Assembly (NCBI GenBank): GCA_964637875.1
Contig: CAZWXK010000010.1
Span: 3,188 to 67,187 of the forward strand
Origin: UBA5972 sp964637875
GTDB taxonomy: Bacteria; Pseudomonadota; Alphaproteobacteria; Rhodobacterales; Rhodobacteraceae
Direction of reading: 5' to 3'
Length of the DNA stretch: 64,000 nucleotides
The notes under the pieces are model-generated. The model was given only the letters and a program-made list of their open reading frames with translations. It was not told the origin of the DNA and did not search any database. Shown here one piece after another: positions 53,175 through 62,074 of this stretch. Position 1 is the first letter of the stretch, and each line of letters opens with the position of its first letter. Both the position numbers and the translations under genes were made by a program.

Positions 53175-54224
53175 TCACACCCAGCCGGCCAGATTCCGGC
53201 CTACGATGTCGGCCATCATGCGGATATGGGAATCATCGGCGTTCAGACAGGGGATATAGGTGAACTCCTGCCCACCGGCCGCGATGAACGCATCCCTGAT
53301 CTCGACCTTGATTTCCTCGAGCGTCTCGAGGCAGTCGGTTGAAAATGCCGGTGCCAGCATGGCGATACGCCTTGTCCCGCCCCGGGCCAGCCGTACGACC
53401 TCGTCCACGGTGTAGGGTTGCAGCCATTCCTCGCGGCCAAAGCGCGACTGGAATGTGGCGATCAACCGATCCTCGGGCCAGCCCAGGCGCGCGCGCAGGA
53501 GGCGGGTCGTCTTGATGCACTGGCAGTAATAGGGATCGCCCTCGGTCAGATAGCGTTTCGGAACCCCGTGATAGGATGCGATCACGACCTCGGGCCTGTT
53601 TTCCAGCCCGCCAAGAACCTGTTCGATCTTGTCCGCCAGCGCCCCGATATACAAGGGGTGATCGTGATAGGATGGCACCGTGCGCACCGCGGGTTGCCAT
53701 TTCTCGCGCATCAGGGCGCGAAACAGCTGATCGTTGGCGGTCGCCGAGGCCGCACCGGAATATTGCGGATAAAGCGGAAAGAACAGGATCCGTCGGCAAC
53801 CCTGCTCGACCAGCGCGCGCAGGCGCGATTCGGTTGAAGGATTGCCATAGCGCATGCAGAAATCGACAATTATGTGGTCGCCCAGCGTTTCCTTCAGGGT
53901 TGCGGCCAGTTTTTGCGCCTGTTCGCGGGTTGTGGTCAACAGCGGGCTTTCGTCGCGTTCGTGGTTCCAGATCCCGTCATAAAGCCGCCCCGAGGTAAAG
54001 GGCCGTTTGCTGAGGATGATCAGCTGCAACAGAGGTTGCCATTTCCATGCCGGATAGTCGATTACCCGCCGGTCCGAGAGAAATTCGTTCAGGTATCGGC
54101 GCATCGACCAGTAGTCGGTTGCATCCGGTGTGCCCAGATTGCCGATCAGGACACCGATCCTTTCGGGCGGAACAAGGGGGTGGTCGGCAGGTGCGTGGGC
54201 GGGAATGGAACCAGTGCTTGTCAT
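53175..54224 (-). CDS. hemH: Ferrochelatase
   Basis: Inserts ferrous iron into protoporphyrin IX, the last step of heme synthesis. The 349 residues include RIGVLIGNLGTPDATDYWSM, FPLYPQYSGAASATANDQLF, the catalytic histidine in VVIASYHGVPKRYL, then TFQSRFGREEWLQPYTVD, and AMLAPAFSTDCLETLEEIKV. The enzyme follows HemJ (15834-16286) in the pathway. The start overlaps the stop of the upstream methyltransferase-like gene as ATGA. Confidence 0.97.
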   Translation of the reverse strand: MTSTGSIPAHAPADHPLVPPERIGVLIGNLGTPDATDYWSMRRYLNEFLSDRRVIDYPAWKWQPLLQLIILSKRPFTSGRLYDGIWNHERDESPLLTTTREQAQKLAATLKETLGDHIIVDFCMRYGNPSTESRLRALVEQGCRRILFFPLYPQYSGAASATANDQLFRALMREKWQPAVRTVPSYHDHPLYIGALADKIEQVLGGLENRPEVVIASYHGVPKRYLTEGDPYYCQCIKTTRLLRARLGWPEDRLIATFQSRFGREEWLQPYTVDEVVRLARGGTRRIAMLAPAFSTDCLETLEEIKVEIRDAFIAAGGQEFTYIPCLNADDSHIRMMADIVGRNLAGWV

Positions 54225-55093
54225 GATGTCTTGTCTCCGGGGACCGGCGGCTTGCCAACAGGATCATTGGCAGGAAACTCGATCGTCTTCAACGCATCCG
54301 CCAGACGCGCCCGGGCCGAGCCGGGGCGCAGGGGCTTTTGCTGTGATTCGTCGGGGGCCCAGCCCGTCAGCCAGATCATTTCGAAGGTCGCCATGATGCG
54401 GCCCTCGGGGGCGGGGAAATGTTCGGCATATATGCGGGCGGCCTCGGTGAACAGGGCGCGGCGGGTGAAATGACGGGGTCGGCCGGAAAGGGCGCTGTTT
54501 TCGCCCATCGCGCGCAGATCGCGCAACAGATCGGGCAGGCTGGCATAGGTCACGGGCAATACCACATTGTCGGCCACCGGCAGGGCAAGCCCGGCACGCA
54601 TCAGCAATTCGCCAAGGTCGCGCAGCTCGGCCATGGGGGCGACGCGGGGCGACAACCCGCCGGTGAGACGGCTTTCTGCCTCGGCCAGCGCGCGGCGCAG
54701 TTCGTTCAATGTCTGCCCGGCAAGCATGACCCCCAGAAACAGGCCGTCGGGCCTCAGCGCAAGCCGGCACTGAATCATCTGTCCCACCGGGTCATTCGAC
54801 CAGTGCAGCGAAAGGGCGTGGATCACCAGGTCATAGGGGCCGCCGGAAAGATCCAGCAGCGCGGCCTCGGCCGGATAGTCGGCATCGGGAAAGGTGCTGT
54901 GCCAGATTTCGGGCCAGGGGGTGATGATCGCGGTCCGCGTAAATCGTCTGTTAACCGCTGACAGTCTTTCCTGAGCCTCGGTCACCGCCAGCCGATGCAG
55001 GAAGAGATCGGCCTGGCCATCGCCAAGGGCGGCGCGGCGTGCCCGCGCGCGGTTGCGCATGAGCGCGGTCGTGTCGAAGGGATCGCTGGCCAT
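54221..55093 (-). CDS. BioC/NDUFAF5-like protein with degenerate SAM-binding motif
   Basis: From the ATG at 55093, 290 residues match the pattern of alphaproteobacterial relatives of BioC and the mitochondrial complex I factor NDUFAF5: DTTALMRNRARAR at the N-terminus, YDLVIHALSLHWSNDPVGQM, LRPDGLFLGVMLAGQTLNEL, and FPAPEGRIMATFEMIWLTGW. The usual glycine-rich SAM-binding motif I (DxGxGxG) is missing; in its place is FTRTAIITPWPEIW. The protein may therefore be non-catalytic or bind another ligand. It overlaps hemH by ATGA and is divergent from comF. Confidence 0.8.
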   Translation of the reverse strand: MASDPFDTTALMRNRARARRAALGDGQADLFLHRLAVTEAQERLSAVNRRFTRTAIITPWPEIWHSTFPDADYPAEAALLDLSGGPYDLVIHALSLHWSNDPVGQMIQCRLALRPDGLFLGVMLAGQTLNELRRALAEAESRLTGGLSPRVAPMAELRDLGELLMRAGLALPVADNVVLPVTYASLPDLLRDLRAMGENSALSGRPRHFTRRALFTEAARIYAEHFPAPEGRIMATFEMIWLTGWAPDESQQKPLRPGSARARLADALKTIEFPANDPVGKPPVPGDKTS

Positions 55094-55158
55094 CTTTTCC
55101 TTTCCGGGCCCGGATCGGGCCCAACCCCGGACAGTGCCCAGCACATACGGAGAACGTG

Positions 55159-55893
55159 GTGAATTTGCAATCGGCCATACATTTTCTTTACCCGCCCCGT
55201 TGCCTGGCCTGTGGGGCCGAGACCGGTTCCGACAATGCCCTGTGCGGCCCTTGCTGGCAGGATACCCCCTTTGTGACGGGGCTGGTCTGCGATGACTGCG
55301 GCCTGCCCTTGCCGGGTATCGATACCGACGAGGCGGTGTCGTGCGATGCCTGTCTGGAACATCCGCCCCCATGGGGCCGGGCGCGGGCGCCGCTGCTGTA
55401 TGAAGGCGCCGCGCGCAAGATGGTGCTGGCGCTCAAGCATGGCGATCGGCTGGACCTGGTTCCGGCGATGGCCCGCTGGATGGCTCCGCTGGCCGCAAGC
55501 CTGGCCCCGGCCGATGCCTCGGGGCGTGCCGTGGTGGTGCCGGTGCCGCTGCATCGGTTCAGGTTGTTACGCCGGCGTTTCAACCAGGTGGCCCTGCTGG
55601 GGCACCAGATTGCGCGCAGGTGCGATCTGTCCTTTTGCCCGGATGCGTTGTTGCGTCGCAGATGGACCACACCGCAGGAGGGGATGGGTCGCGCCGAAAG
55701 ACTCGCAAATCAGGACGGGGCCTTTGCCTTGCACCCGCGACGGCGCGATCAGGTGCAGGGCAGGGGAATCCTGCTGGTTGACGATGTCATGACCTCGGGC
55801 GCGACATTGCGCGCCTGTACACAAACCCTGCTGGCGGCCGGTGCCGCGCAGGTGAACTGTGTGGTACTGGCGCGCGTTGCAAGGAATGCCTAA
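55159..55893 (+). CDS. comF: ComF family phosphoribosyltransferase-like protein
   Basis: The N-terminal zinc-finger region has four CxxC pairs (RCLACG, CGPC, CDDCG, CDAC). The C-terminal PRTase domain has the PRPP loop VDDVMTSGATLRACTQTL, with VVVPVPLHRFRLLRRRFNQ ahead of it. In naturally transformable bacteria ComF helps import DNA; in other species it is unclear. I chose the GTG at 55159 because GGAG lies six bases upstream; the GTG three bases earlier is too close. 244 residues. GrxC follows after 39 bp. Confidence 0.93.
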   Translation: MNLQSAIHFLYPPRCLACGAETGSDNALCGPCWQDTPFVTGLVCDDCGLPLPGIDTDEAVSCDACLEHPPPWGRARAPLLYEGAARKMVLALKHGDRLDLVPAMARWMAPLAASLAPADASGRAVVVPVPLHRFRLLRRRFNQVALLGHQIARRCDLSFCPDALLRRRWTTPQEGMGRAERLANQDGAFALHPRRRDQVQGRGILLVDDVMTSGATLRACTQTLLAAGAAQVNCVVLARVARNA

Positions 55894-55932
55894 ATCCGTT
55901 AAATGCCCCGGTAACGGATCAAAGGTTGAACC

Positions 55933-56190
55933 ATGAAACAAGTCGAAATCTACACAACCCGTTTTTGCGGCTACTGCATGGCCGCCAAGCGGCTGTTGCA
56001 GCAAAAGAATGTTCCCTACACCGAAATCGATGTGGGCGCCGCGCCCGAGCGCCGGGCCGAGATGGTGCAACGCGCAAATGGCGGGCGTACGGTTCCGCAG
56101 ATCTTTATCGGGGGGCGCCATATTGGCGGCTGTGACGAGCTTTACGAGCTCGAACGTTCGGGCAAGCTCTCCGGTCTGCTGGCTGCCTGA
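55933..56190 (+). CDS. grxC: Glutaredoxin 3 (GrxC)
   Basis: Glutathione-dependent thiol oxidoreductase of 85 residues, the normal size. The redox motif is CGYC in YTTRFCGYCMAAKRLL. TVPQIFIGGRHIGG and CDELYELERSGKL are the glutathione-binding and C-terminal signatures. It is cytoplasmic. ComF precedes it by 39 bp and the nitrilase-family gene follows after 5 bp, so they may share a transcript. Confidence 0.96.
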   Translation: MKQVEIYTTRFCGYCMAAKRLLQQKNVPYTEIDVGAAPERRAEMVQRANGGRTVPQIFIGGRHIGGCDELYELERSGKLSGLLAA

Positions 56191-56195
56191 TCGCC

Positions 56196-57029
56196 ATGCG
56201 GGTGGCGCTGGTCCAGCTGAACTCGGGTGACATGCCGCTGGAAAACCTGCCGGTGACCGAGGATTTCATCCGGCAGGCGGCGGCTGAGGGTGCCGAATTC
56301 GTACTGACGCCCGAGGTCACCAATTGCGTATCCACCAGCCGCGCGCATCAGCAAAAGGTGCTGAGTCATGAAAAGGATGACCCGACCCTTGCCCGCCTGC
56401 GCCATGTCGCGGATGATCTGGATATCTGGCTGCTTGTCGGCTCGCTTGCGCTGAAAACCGAAGACCCGGATGGACGGTTTGCCAACAGGTCGTTCCTGAT
56501 CGCCCCGGATGGCAAGGTCTTTGCGCGCTATGACAAGATCCACATGTTCGATGTCGATATTTCGGCAACCGAGACATGGCGCGAATCCGACGCCTTCCGC
56601 CCTGGCGAGCGGCTGGTTCTGGCGCGCACGCCTGTTGCCGCGATCGGCCTGGCCATCTGCTATGACCTGCGCTTTCCTCAACTGCACCGCGCGCTGGCCA
56701 AGGAGGGCGCCCAGATCATCACCCAGCCGGCGGCATTTTCACCGGTCACGGGGGCCGCGCATTGGCATGTTCTGTTGCAGGCGCGTGCGATCGAGACCGG
56801 ATGTTTCATCCTGGCCCCCGCACAATGCGGCGACCACGCGATCACCGAGGGAAGGCCGCGCCAGACCTATGGCCATTCTCTGGCTGTTGCTCCCTGGGGG
56901 GAAATCATCGCCGATGGCGGGACGGATCCGGGTGTGATCGTTCTCGATATCGACCTGGACGAGGTCGAGCGCGCGCGCGCACGTGTCCCCGCGCTGAGTC
57001 ACGACCGCCCGTTCGGGGGGCCATCGTGA
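56196..57029 (+). CDS. Carbon-nitrogen hydrolase (nitrilase superfamily, Nit1-like)
   Basis: The catalytic triad of the nitrilase fold is visible in 277 residues: Glu in LTPEVTNC, Lys in YDKIHMFDV, and Cys in AICYDLRFPQLH. The close fit of HMFDVDI and ICYDLRFP to the Nit1/NIT2 subgroup suggests it cleaves deaminated glutathione or a related omega-amide, consistent with the glutaredoxin gene directly upstream. The substrate is inferred. Its stop overlaps the marR start as GTGA. Confidence 0.9.
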   Translation: MRVALVQLNSGDMPLENLPVTEDFIRQAAAEGAEFVLTPEVTNCVSTSRAHQQKVLSHEKDDPTLARLRHVADDLDIWLLVGSLALKTEDPDGRFANRSFLIAPDGKVFARYDKIHMFDVDISATETWRESDAFRPGERLVLARTPVAAIGLAICYDLRFPQLHRALAKEGAQIITQPAAFSPVTGAAHWHVLLQARAIETGCFILAPAQCGDHAITEGRPRQTYGHSLAVAPWGEIIADGGTDPGVIVLDIDLDEVERARARVPALSHDRPFGGPS

Positions 57030-57469
57030 CCGTCAGCAACGACCCTCTTGCCATCGCCCTGTTCAGCGAAATCGCCATGGCCGATCAACTGGCCCGGGCC
57101 AAGCTGACCCGTGCTCTGCCCAGGGGGATGGAGGTTTCGCATTTTTCCGTGCTCAACCATCTGGCCCATGTCGGCGGCGAACGCACCCCGGCGCAGCTGG
57201 CACGCCTTTTCCATGTCACCAAGGGCGCGATGACCAACACGCTGGGCAAGCTTGAGGCCGCGGGTTACGTCCATATTCGCCCCGACTGGGATGACGCGCG
57301 GCGCAAGTTTGTCGCCATCAGCCCGGCGGGAGAGGCCGCCCGCACCGAGGCCGTTCGCGCCATAGCGCCGGTTTTCGATGATGTCGTTCAGGCGCTGGGG
57401 GCCGACAAGATCAGGGCGGCGCTGCCCTTTCTGCGCGAACTGCGCGGCCTTCTCGAAGATGAGGGCTGA
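57026..57469 (+). CDS. MarR-family transcriptional regulator
   Basis: A winged-helix regulator of 147 residues beginning at the GTG at 57026 (MTVSNDPLAIALFSEIAMAD), with GGGGGG upstream. The DNA-binding core is RTPAQLARLFHVTKGAMTNT followed by LGKLEAAGYVHIRPDWDDAR, and the wing contains the basic RRKFVAIS. It overlaps the nitrilase-family stop as GTGA, so it is coupled to grxC and the hydrolase and may respond to a thiol or phenolic signal. Target unknown. It converges on ubiG, six bases away. Confidence 0.9.
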   Translation: MTVSNDPLAIALFSEIAMADQLARAKLTRALPRGMEVSHFSVLNHLAHVGGERTPAQLARLFHVTKGAMTNTLGKLEAAGYVHIRPDWDDARRKFVAISPAGEAARTEAVRAIAPVFDDVVQALGADKIRAALPFLRELRGLLEDEG

Positions 57470-57475
57470 GCCGAC

Positions 57476-58222
57476 TCAGCCCTTTGAACGGGTGCTGGCG
57501 GTTACATAATTCACGCTGAGGTCGCGGTCGGACAGCCTCCATTCCCATGTCAGCGGGTTGAACACGAAACCCTTGCGATCGACGGGTGTCAGGTCGGCCC
57601 CGCGGATCAGGTCGTACAGCTCGTCCGGGGTGATGAATTTCTTCCACTCATGGGTGCCTCTCGGCAGCCAGCGCATGATCTGCTCGGCCCCGATTATGGC
57701 CACCATGAAGGATTTCGGATTCCGGTTGATGGTCGAGGCGATCATCAGCCCGCCCGGTTTCAACAGGTCATGGCAGGCTCGCAGATAGGCGGCCGGGTCG
57801 GAAACATGTTCGATCACCTCCATGTTCAGCACAATATCGAACTGTTCGCCATCGGCGGCAAGGGCCTCGGCCGTGGTGTTGCGATAGTCGATTTCCAGCC
57901 CGGATTTCGCTGCGTGAATACGCGCGACCTCGATGTTGGTGGGCGCGGCATCGGCACCGACCACGGTTGCCCCGAGACGCGCCATCGGTTCGGACAGAAG
58001 CCCCCCACCGCAGCCGATATCCAGCAGGCGCAGCCCCTTGAACGGATGGTGCGAGGCCAGGTCACGCCCGAATTCGGCGGCAATCTGTGCGGTGATATAG
58101 TCCAGCCGACAGGGATTCATCATGTGCAGCGGCTTGAACTTGCCGGTTGCATCCCACCATTCGGCGGCCATGGCCTCGAATTTGGCGACTTCTCCCGGAT
58201 CGACCGTGTTGGTGGATTGCAT
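57476..58222 (-). CDS. ubiG: Ubiquinone O-methyltransferase UbiG
   Basis: SAM-dependent methylation of two hydroxyls in ubiquinone synthesis. The 248 residues carry EVAKFEAMAAEWWDATGKFK, motif I LLDIGCGGGLLSEPMARLG, VVGADAAPTNIEVA, DIVLNMEVIEHV, and the UbiG ending RGTHEWKKFITPDELYDLIR. Membrane-associated in E. coli; here no transmembrane segment. Divergent from the prolyl aminopeptidase gene with a 71-bp gap. Confidence 0.96.
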   Translation of the reverse strand: MQSTNTVDPGEVAKFEAMAAEWWDATGKFKPLHMMNPCRLDYITAQIAAEFGRDLASHHPFKGLRLLDIGCGGGLLSEPMARLGATVVGADAAPTNIEVARIHAAKSGLEIDYRNTTAEALAADGEQFDIVLNMEVIEHVSDPAAYLRACHDLLKPGGLMIASTINRNPKSFMVAIIGAEQIMRWLPRGTHEWKKFITPDELYDLIRGADLTPVDRKGFVFNPLTWEWRLSDRDLSVNYVTASTRSKG

Positions 58223-58293
58223 TGCACTCTCCTCGGCAAACTGCCAATGTTGTCAGTGTGAACGGGAATTGACAGGGCATCTATAATACACAG

Positions 58294-59286
58294 ATGGACA
58301 AGTCTGCGAGCCAAAAGAGCAATTTTGACATGCTGTATCCGTCGATCGGCCCGTTCGATTCGCGCATGCTGATGGTCGGCGGCGGTCATCGCATCTATGT
58401 CGAGCAATGTGGAAACCCCCGCGGCGCACCGGTTCTTGTCGTTCATGGCGGCCCCGGTGGCGGGTGCAGCCCGGCGATGCGGCGTTTCTTTGATCCCGGA
58501 CATTACCGCATCATCCTGTTCGATCAACGGGGGTGCGGCCGGTCACGCCCATATGCCTGTGTCGAGAACAACACGACATGGGATCTGGTTGCCGACATGG
58601 AGCGTATCCGCACCATGCTGGATATCGACAGCTGGGTGGTGTTTGGAGGATCCTGGGGGGCGACGCTTTCGCTGGTCTACGCGCAGACCCATCCCGAACA
58701 TGTCAGGGCGCTGGTGTTGCGCGGCGTTTTCCTGATGACCCGTGCCGAGCTGGACTGGTTCTATGGAGGAGGCGCCGCGCATTTCTGGCCCGAGGAGTGG
58801 CGAAAATTCGTTGCCCCGATTCCCGAAGATGAACGGGGCGATCTGATCGCGGCCTACCATCGCCGTCTTTTTGGCGAGCATCGGGACGAGGCGGCAAGAT
58901 GTGCCCGCGCCTGGACGGCATGGGAAAATGCCCTGGCGGTGCTGGAGCCTGCGGGCCATCGCACGGGCCACAACCTGCCGGATGACTATGCGCGTGCCTT
59001 TGCCCGGCTGGAGAACCACTATTTCGCCAATGATGGATTTCTTGCACCCGAACAGGCGATTCTGAAAAACCTCGACCGGCTCAGGGGTATTCCCGGTCAT
59101 ATCGTTCAGGGGCGTTACGACATGATCTGTCCCCCTGCCGGGGCGCGGGCGCTGGCCGACGGATGGAAGGAAGCGCGGCTTTCCATGATCGCGACTGCGG
59201 GACATGCCATGTCGGAACCCGGCATCGCGGCAGCCCTGGTGGCCATCACCGACCGGTTGCGCGATCAGGCCGCGGGTCAGGCCTGA
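58294..59286 (+). CDS. pip: Prolyl aminopeptidase (proline iminopeptidase)
   Basis: Serine hydrolase that removes N-terminal proline from peptides. Alpha/beta-hydrolase signs in the 330 residues are the oxyanion segment VVHGGPGGGCSPAMRRFFDP, FDQRGCGRSRPYA, the nucleophile elbow GGSWGATLSL, and the late catalytic Asp/His pair near QGRYDMICP and ATAGHAMSEP. The GGSWG context and length fit the MEROPS S33 prolyl aminopeptidases. It ends 76 bp before gpmI. Confidence 0.94.
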   Translation: MDKSASQKSNFDMLYPSIGPFDSRMLMVGGGHRIYVEQCGNPRGAPVLVVHGGPGGGCSPAMRRFFDPGHYRIILFDQRGCGRSRPYACVENNTTWDLVADMERIRTMLDIDSWVVFGGSWGATLSLVYAQTHPEHVRALVLRGVFLMTRAELDWFYGGGAAHFWPEEWRKFVAPIPEDERGDLIAAYHRRLFGEHRDEAARCARAWTAWENALAVLEPAGHRTGHNLPDDYARAFARLENHYFANDGFLAPEQAILKNLDRLRGIPGHIVQGRYDMICPPAGARALADGWKEARLSMIATAGHAMSEPGIAAALVAITDRLRDQAAGQA

Positions 59287-59362
59287 GCGCAAGCGCGCTT
59301 GTGGTTGCCGACCCGGCGCCTTATCCTGCGGCTCAAACAAACATCCCGAACCGGACGAGCAG

Positions 59363-60895
59363 ATGACCCTTTCGAAATTCCACCCCAGGCCTGTGGTTCT
59401 GTGCATTCTCGATGGCTGGGGCTTGCGCGCGGCGCGCGAAAACAACGCTGTCGCGCTTGCCCATACCCCGACCTGTGATCGCCTGATGCAAACCTGCCCC
59501 CACGCCACGTTGAAAACCAGCGGGCGTGACGTCGGTCTGCCCGAGGGGCAGATGGGAAATTCTGAGGTCGGGCACATGAATATCGGCGCGGGCCGTGTGG
59601 TTTCGATGGATCTGGGCCGGATCGGCCTGGCGATCGAGGATGGAAGTTTCGCGGAAAACCCCGCACTGCAACGGTTCATCGACAGGCTGCGCCGCTCGGG
59701 CGGGGCCGCACATCTGATCGGGCTGATGTCGGAAGGTGGCGTTCATGCCCATATCGACCATGCCATTGCCGCCGCACAGGTCATTTCGGCGGCCGGCATT
59801 CCGGTCTGGATACATGCGCTGACGGATGGGCGCGATGTGCCCCCCGGCTCGGCGACGCACGACCTTGCGCGGCTGGCCTCCGTGCTGCCGGAAAACGCCC
59901 GTATCGCAACGGTGATCGGCCGCTTTCATGCCATGGATCGCGACAAGCGCTGGGATCGGGTCGAGCGCGCCTTTGATGCCATCGTCAGGGCAAAGGGGCT
60001 GAAGGCCGACGGTCCGGCCGAAGCAGTGTCTGCGGCCACCACCCGTGGCGAAACCGACGAATTCATAACCCCGACGGTGATTGGCGACTACCCCGGCATG
60101 AAAGATGGCGACGGCGTGCTTTGCCTCAATTTCCGCGCCGACCGCGCGCGCGAGCTGATGGCCGCGCTGGGCGCGCCGCGCTTTGACGCCTTTGACGTGT
60201 CGGGCCGCCCCGACCTGGCGGCCATGGCCGGGTTTGCCAGCTATTCCGACGAGCATGACAAATACATGGATGTGCTGTTTCCCAAGGAAAACATCGTCAA
60301 CACGCTGGGCCACTGGGTTGCGCAACACGGGCTGCGCCAGTTCCGCCTGGCCGAAACCGAGAAATACCCCCATGTCACCTTTTTCCTCAATGGTGGCGAG
60401 GAAACCCCCGAACAGGGCGAAGACCGCATGATGCCCAACAGCCCCAAGGTGGCCACATATGACCAGGCGCCGGAAATGTCGTCGGCCGAGGTCACGGCGC
60501 GTTTCGTCAAGGCGATCGAAGATGGCTATGACCTGATCGTGACCAACTATGCCAACCCCGACATGGTGGGCCATACCGGCGATCTGAACGCGGCAATCAA
60601 GGCGGTCGAGGCGGTGGATCGCGGGCTTGGTCAGGTGGTTGAAGCGCTGGAAAAGGCCGGTGGCGCCATGATCGTGACCGCCGACCACGGAAATTGCGAA
60701 ACCATGGTCGACCCGGAAACCGGCAAACCGCACACGGCGCACACCACCAACCCGGTGCCGGTGATCCTGTTCGGCGGGCCTGCGGGGGCGCGTTTGCGCG
60801 ATGGCGGGCGTCTGGCAGATCTCGCCCCGACCCTGCTGGCGCTGATGGGGCTGGAACAGCCGCCCGAGATGACCGGGGTCAACCTGCTGTCGTGA
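59363..60895 (+). CDS. gpmI: 2,3-bisphosphoglycerate-independent phosphoglycerate mutase
   Basis: Interconverts 3- and 2-phosphoglycerate in glycolysis using manganese. The 510 residues show the metal and catalytic site at the N-terminus (LCILDGWGLR, EGQMGNSEVGHMNIGAGR with the nucleophile serine), PTVIGDYPGMKDGD, NFRADRARELMAAL, NYANPDMVGHTG, and the C-terminal metal ligands in VTADHGNCE. The ATG at 59363 is the right one; the frame is open upstream through the aminopeptidase gene. The stop is shared with the envC start as TGATG. Confidence 0.96.
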   Translation: MTLSKFHPRPVVLCILDGWGLRAARENNAVALAHTPTCDRLMQTCPHATLKTSGRDVGLPEGQMGNSEVGHMNIGAGRVVSMDLGRIGLAIEDGSFAENPALQRFIDRLRRSGGAAHLIGLMSEGGVHAHIDHAIAAAQVISAAGIPVWIHALTDGRDVPPGSATHDLARLASVLPENARIATVIGRFHAMDRDKRWDRVERAFDAIVRAKGLKADGPAEAVSAATTRGETDEFITPTVIGDYPGMKDGDGVLCLNFRADRARELMAALGAPRFDAFDVSGRPDLAAMAGFASYSDEHDKYMDVLFPKENIVNTLGHWVAQHGLRQFRLAETEKYPHVTFFLNGGEETPEQGEDRMMPNSPKVATYDQAPEMSSAEVTARFVKAIEDGYDLIVTNYANPDMVGHTGDLNAAIKAVEAVDRGLGQVVEALEKAGGAMIVTADHGNCETMVDPETGKPHTAHTTNPVPVILFGGPAGARLRDGGRLADLAPTLLALMGLEQPPEMTGVNLLS

Positions 60896-62064
60896 TGCGG
60901 TCCGTGCTGCGCATAAGCCTGATCATTTCCCTGGTGGTGGTGTCGGGCGTTGCATTGGCCGCGAACCTGCCCCAGGCGGCGCGGGCGAATGGCGATCCGG
61001 TTTTCGATGCCCGTATCGCCGCAGACGAATTGCGCAAGGCCACCCGCGCCCTTTCGGAAACGACCGAGGCCCGAGATCGCGTTGCCGCGCTCAGCCGTGT
61101 CGTGCGTGCCTATGAGGACGGCCTTCGGGCCATGCGCGAGGCCCTGCGCCGGGCCGCAATCAAGGAGCAGGCCCTGAAGCTGGAATTTGCAAACCGTCGC
61201 GCGCAACTCGCCCGCCTGATCGGCGTTCTCCAGTCTCTGGGCCGTGTGCCTGCACCTCTGGTCCTGATTCATCCGTCAGGGGCGCTGGCAACCGCGGAAT
61301 CAGGGCAGATCCTTTCGGATGTCACCCCGGCATTGTACCGCGAGGTTCAGGATCTGCGCACACGCCTGCGCGAATTGCAGGTCCTGCAGGGTCTGCAGAA
61401 ATCGGCGCTGGAAGATGTCCAGAACGGTTTGAATGGCGTTCAGCAGGCCCGTGTTGCCCTGGCCGAGGCAATCGGCAGGAGAACCCGAAAACTGCCACCC
61501 CGCCTGGCGTCGGATCCGGCAAGGCTGCAACAGCTTGCCCGAAACAGCGATACCCTGACCAGCTTTGCCGCGGGGCTGTCGGATCTGCCGATCGAGGGGT
61601 TCGATTCCCCCGGCCCCGATTTTGCCTCGGCCAGGGGGAAATTGCCGCTGCCGGTCTTTGGCACCCTTTTGCATGGTTTCAACCAGGCCGACGCGGCAGG
61701 GATCAGGCGCCCGGGAATCGTGATCGCGGCTCCGCCGGTTTCGCTGGTCACGACGCCCTGGGCGGCGACGATCCGCTATCGCGGGCCGCTTCTGGACTAC
61801 GGTAATGTGATTATCCTTGAGCCCCAGGCGGGTTACCTGATAATCCTTGCCGGGCTAGGACAGATCTATGGCGAAGTTGGCCAGATACTGTCGGCAGGCG
61901 ATCCGGTCGGCCTGTTGCAGGGTGCCGAGCCGGCTGCAAGGGACTTTCTGGTTGAAACCGCGGGTGGTTCTGGCGACATTCGCCAGGAGACCCTCTATAT
62001 CGAGATTCGAAAGGACCGCAAGCCGGTCGATCCGGCGGCCTGGTTCGCACTGAAGGACAGGTAG
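60895..62064 (+). CDS. Murein hydrolase activator EnvC-like protein (degenerate LytM)
   Basis: Exported activator of cell-wall amidases at division. A signal peptide (residues 1-23, RISLIISLVVVSGVALA) is followed by coiled coil (about 38-120 and 155-205) and a LytM/M23-like C-terminal domain (about 250-385: TPWAATIRYRGPLLDYGNVI, GYLIILAGLGQIYGEVGQIL, ETLYIEIRKDRKPVDPAAW). The zinc ligands of true M23 peptidases are replaced (GFNQADAAG where HxxxD is expected; ILAGLG where HLS is expected), as in EnvC, which is an activator not an enzyme. It shares TGATG with gpmI and precedes ctpA by 10 bp. 389 residues. Confidence 0.9.
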   Translation: MRSVLRISLIISLVVVSGVALAANLPQAARANGDPVFDARIAADELRKATRALSETTEARDRVAALSRVVRAYEDGLRAMREALRRAAIKEQALKLEFANRRAQLARLIGVLQSLGRVPAPLVLIHPSGALATAESGQILSDVTPALYREVQDLRTRLRELQVLQGLQKSALEDVQNGLNGVQQARVALAEAIGRRTRKLPPRLASDPARLQQLARNSDTLTSFAAGLSDLPIEGFDSPGPDFASARGKLPLPVFGTLLHGFNQADAAGIRRPGIVIAAPPVSLVTTPWAATIRYRGPLLDYGNVIILEPQAGYLIILAGLGQIYGEVGQILSAGDPVGLLQGAEPAARDFLVETAGGSGDIRQETLYIEIRKDRKPVDPAAWFALKDR

Positions 62065-62074
62065 GATTGAAAAC

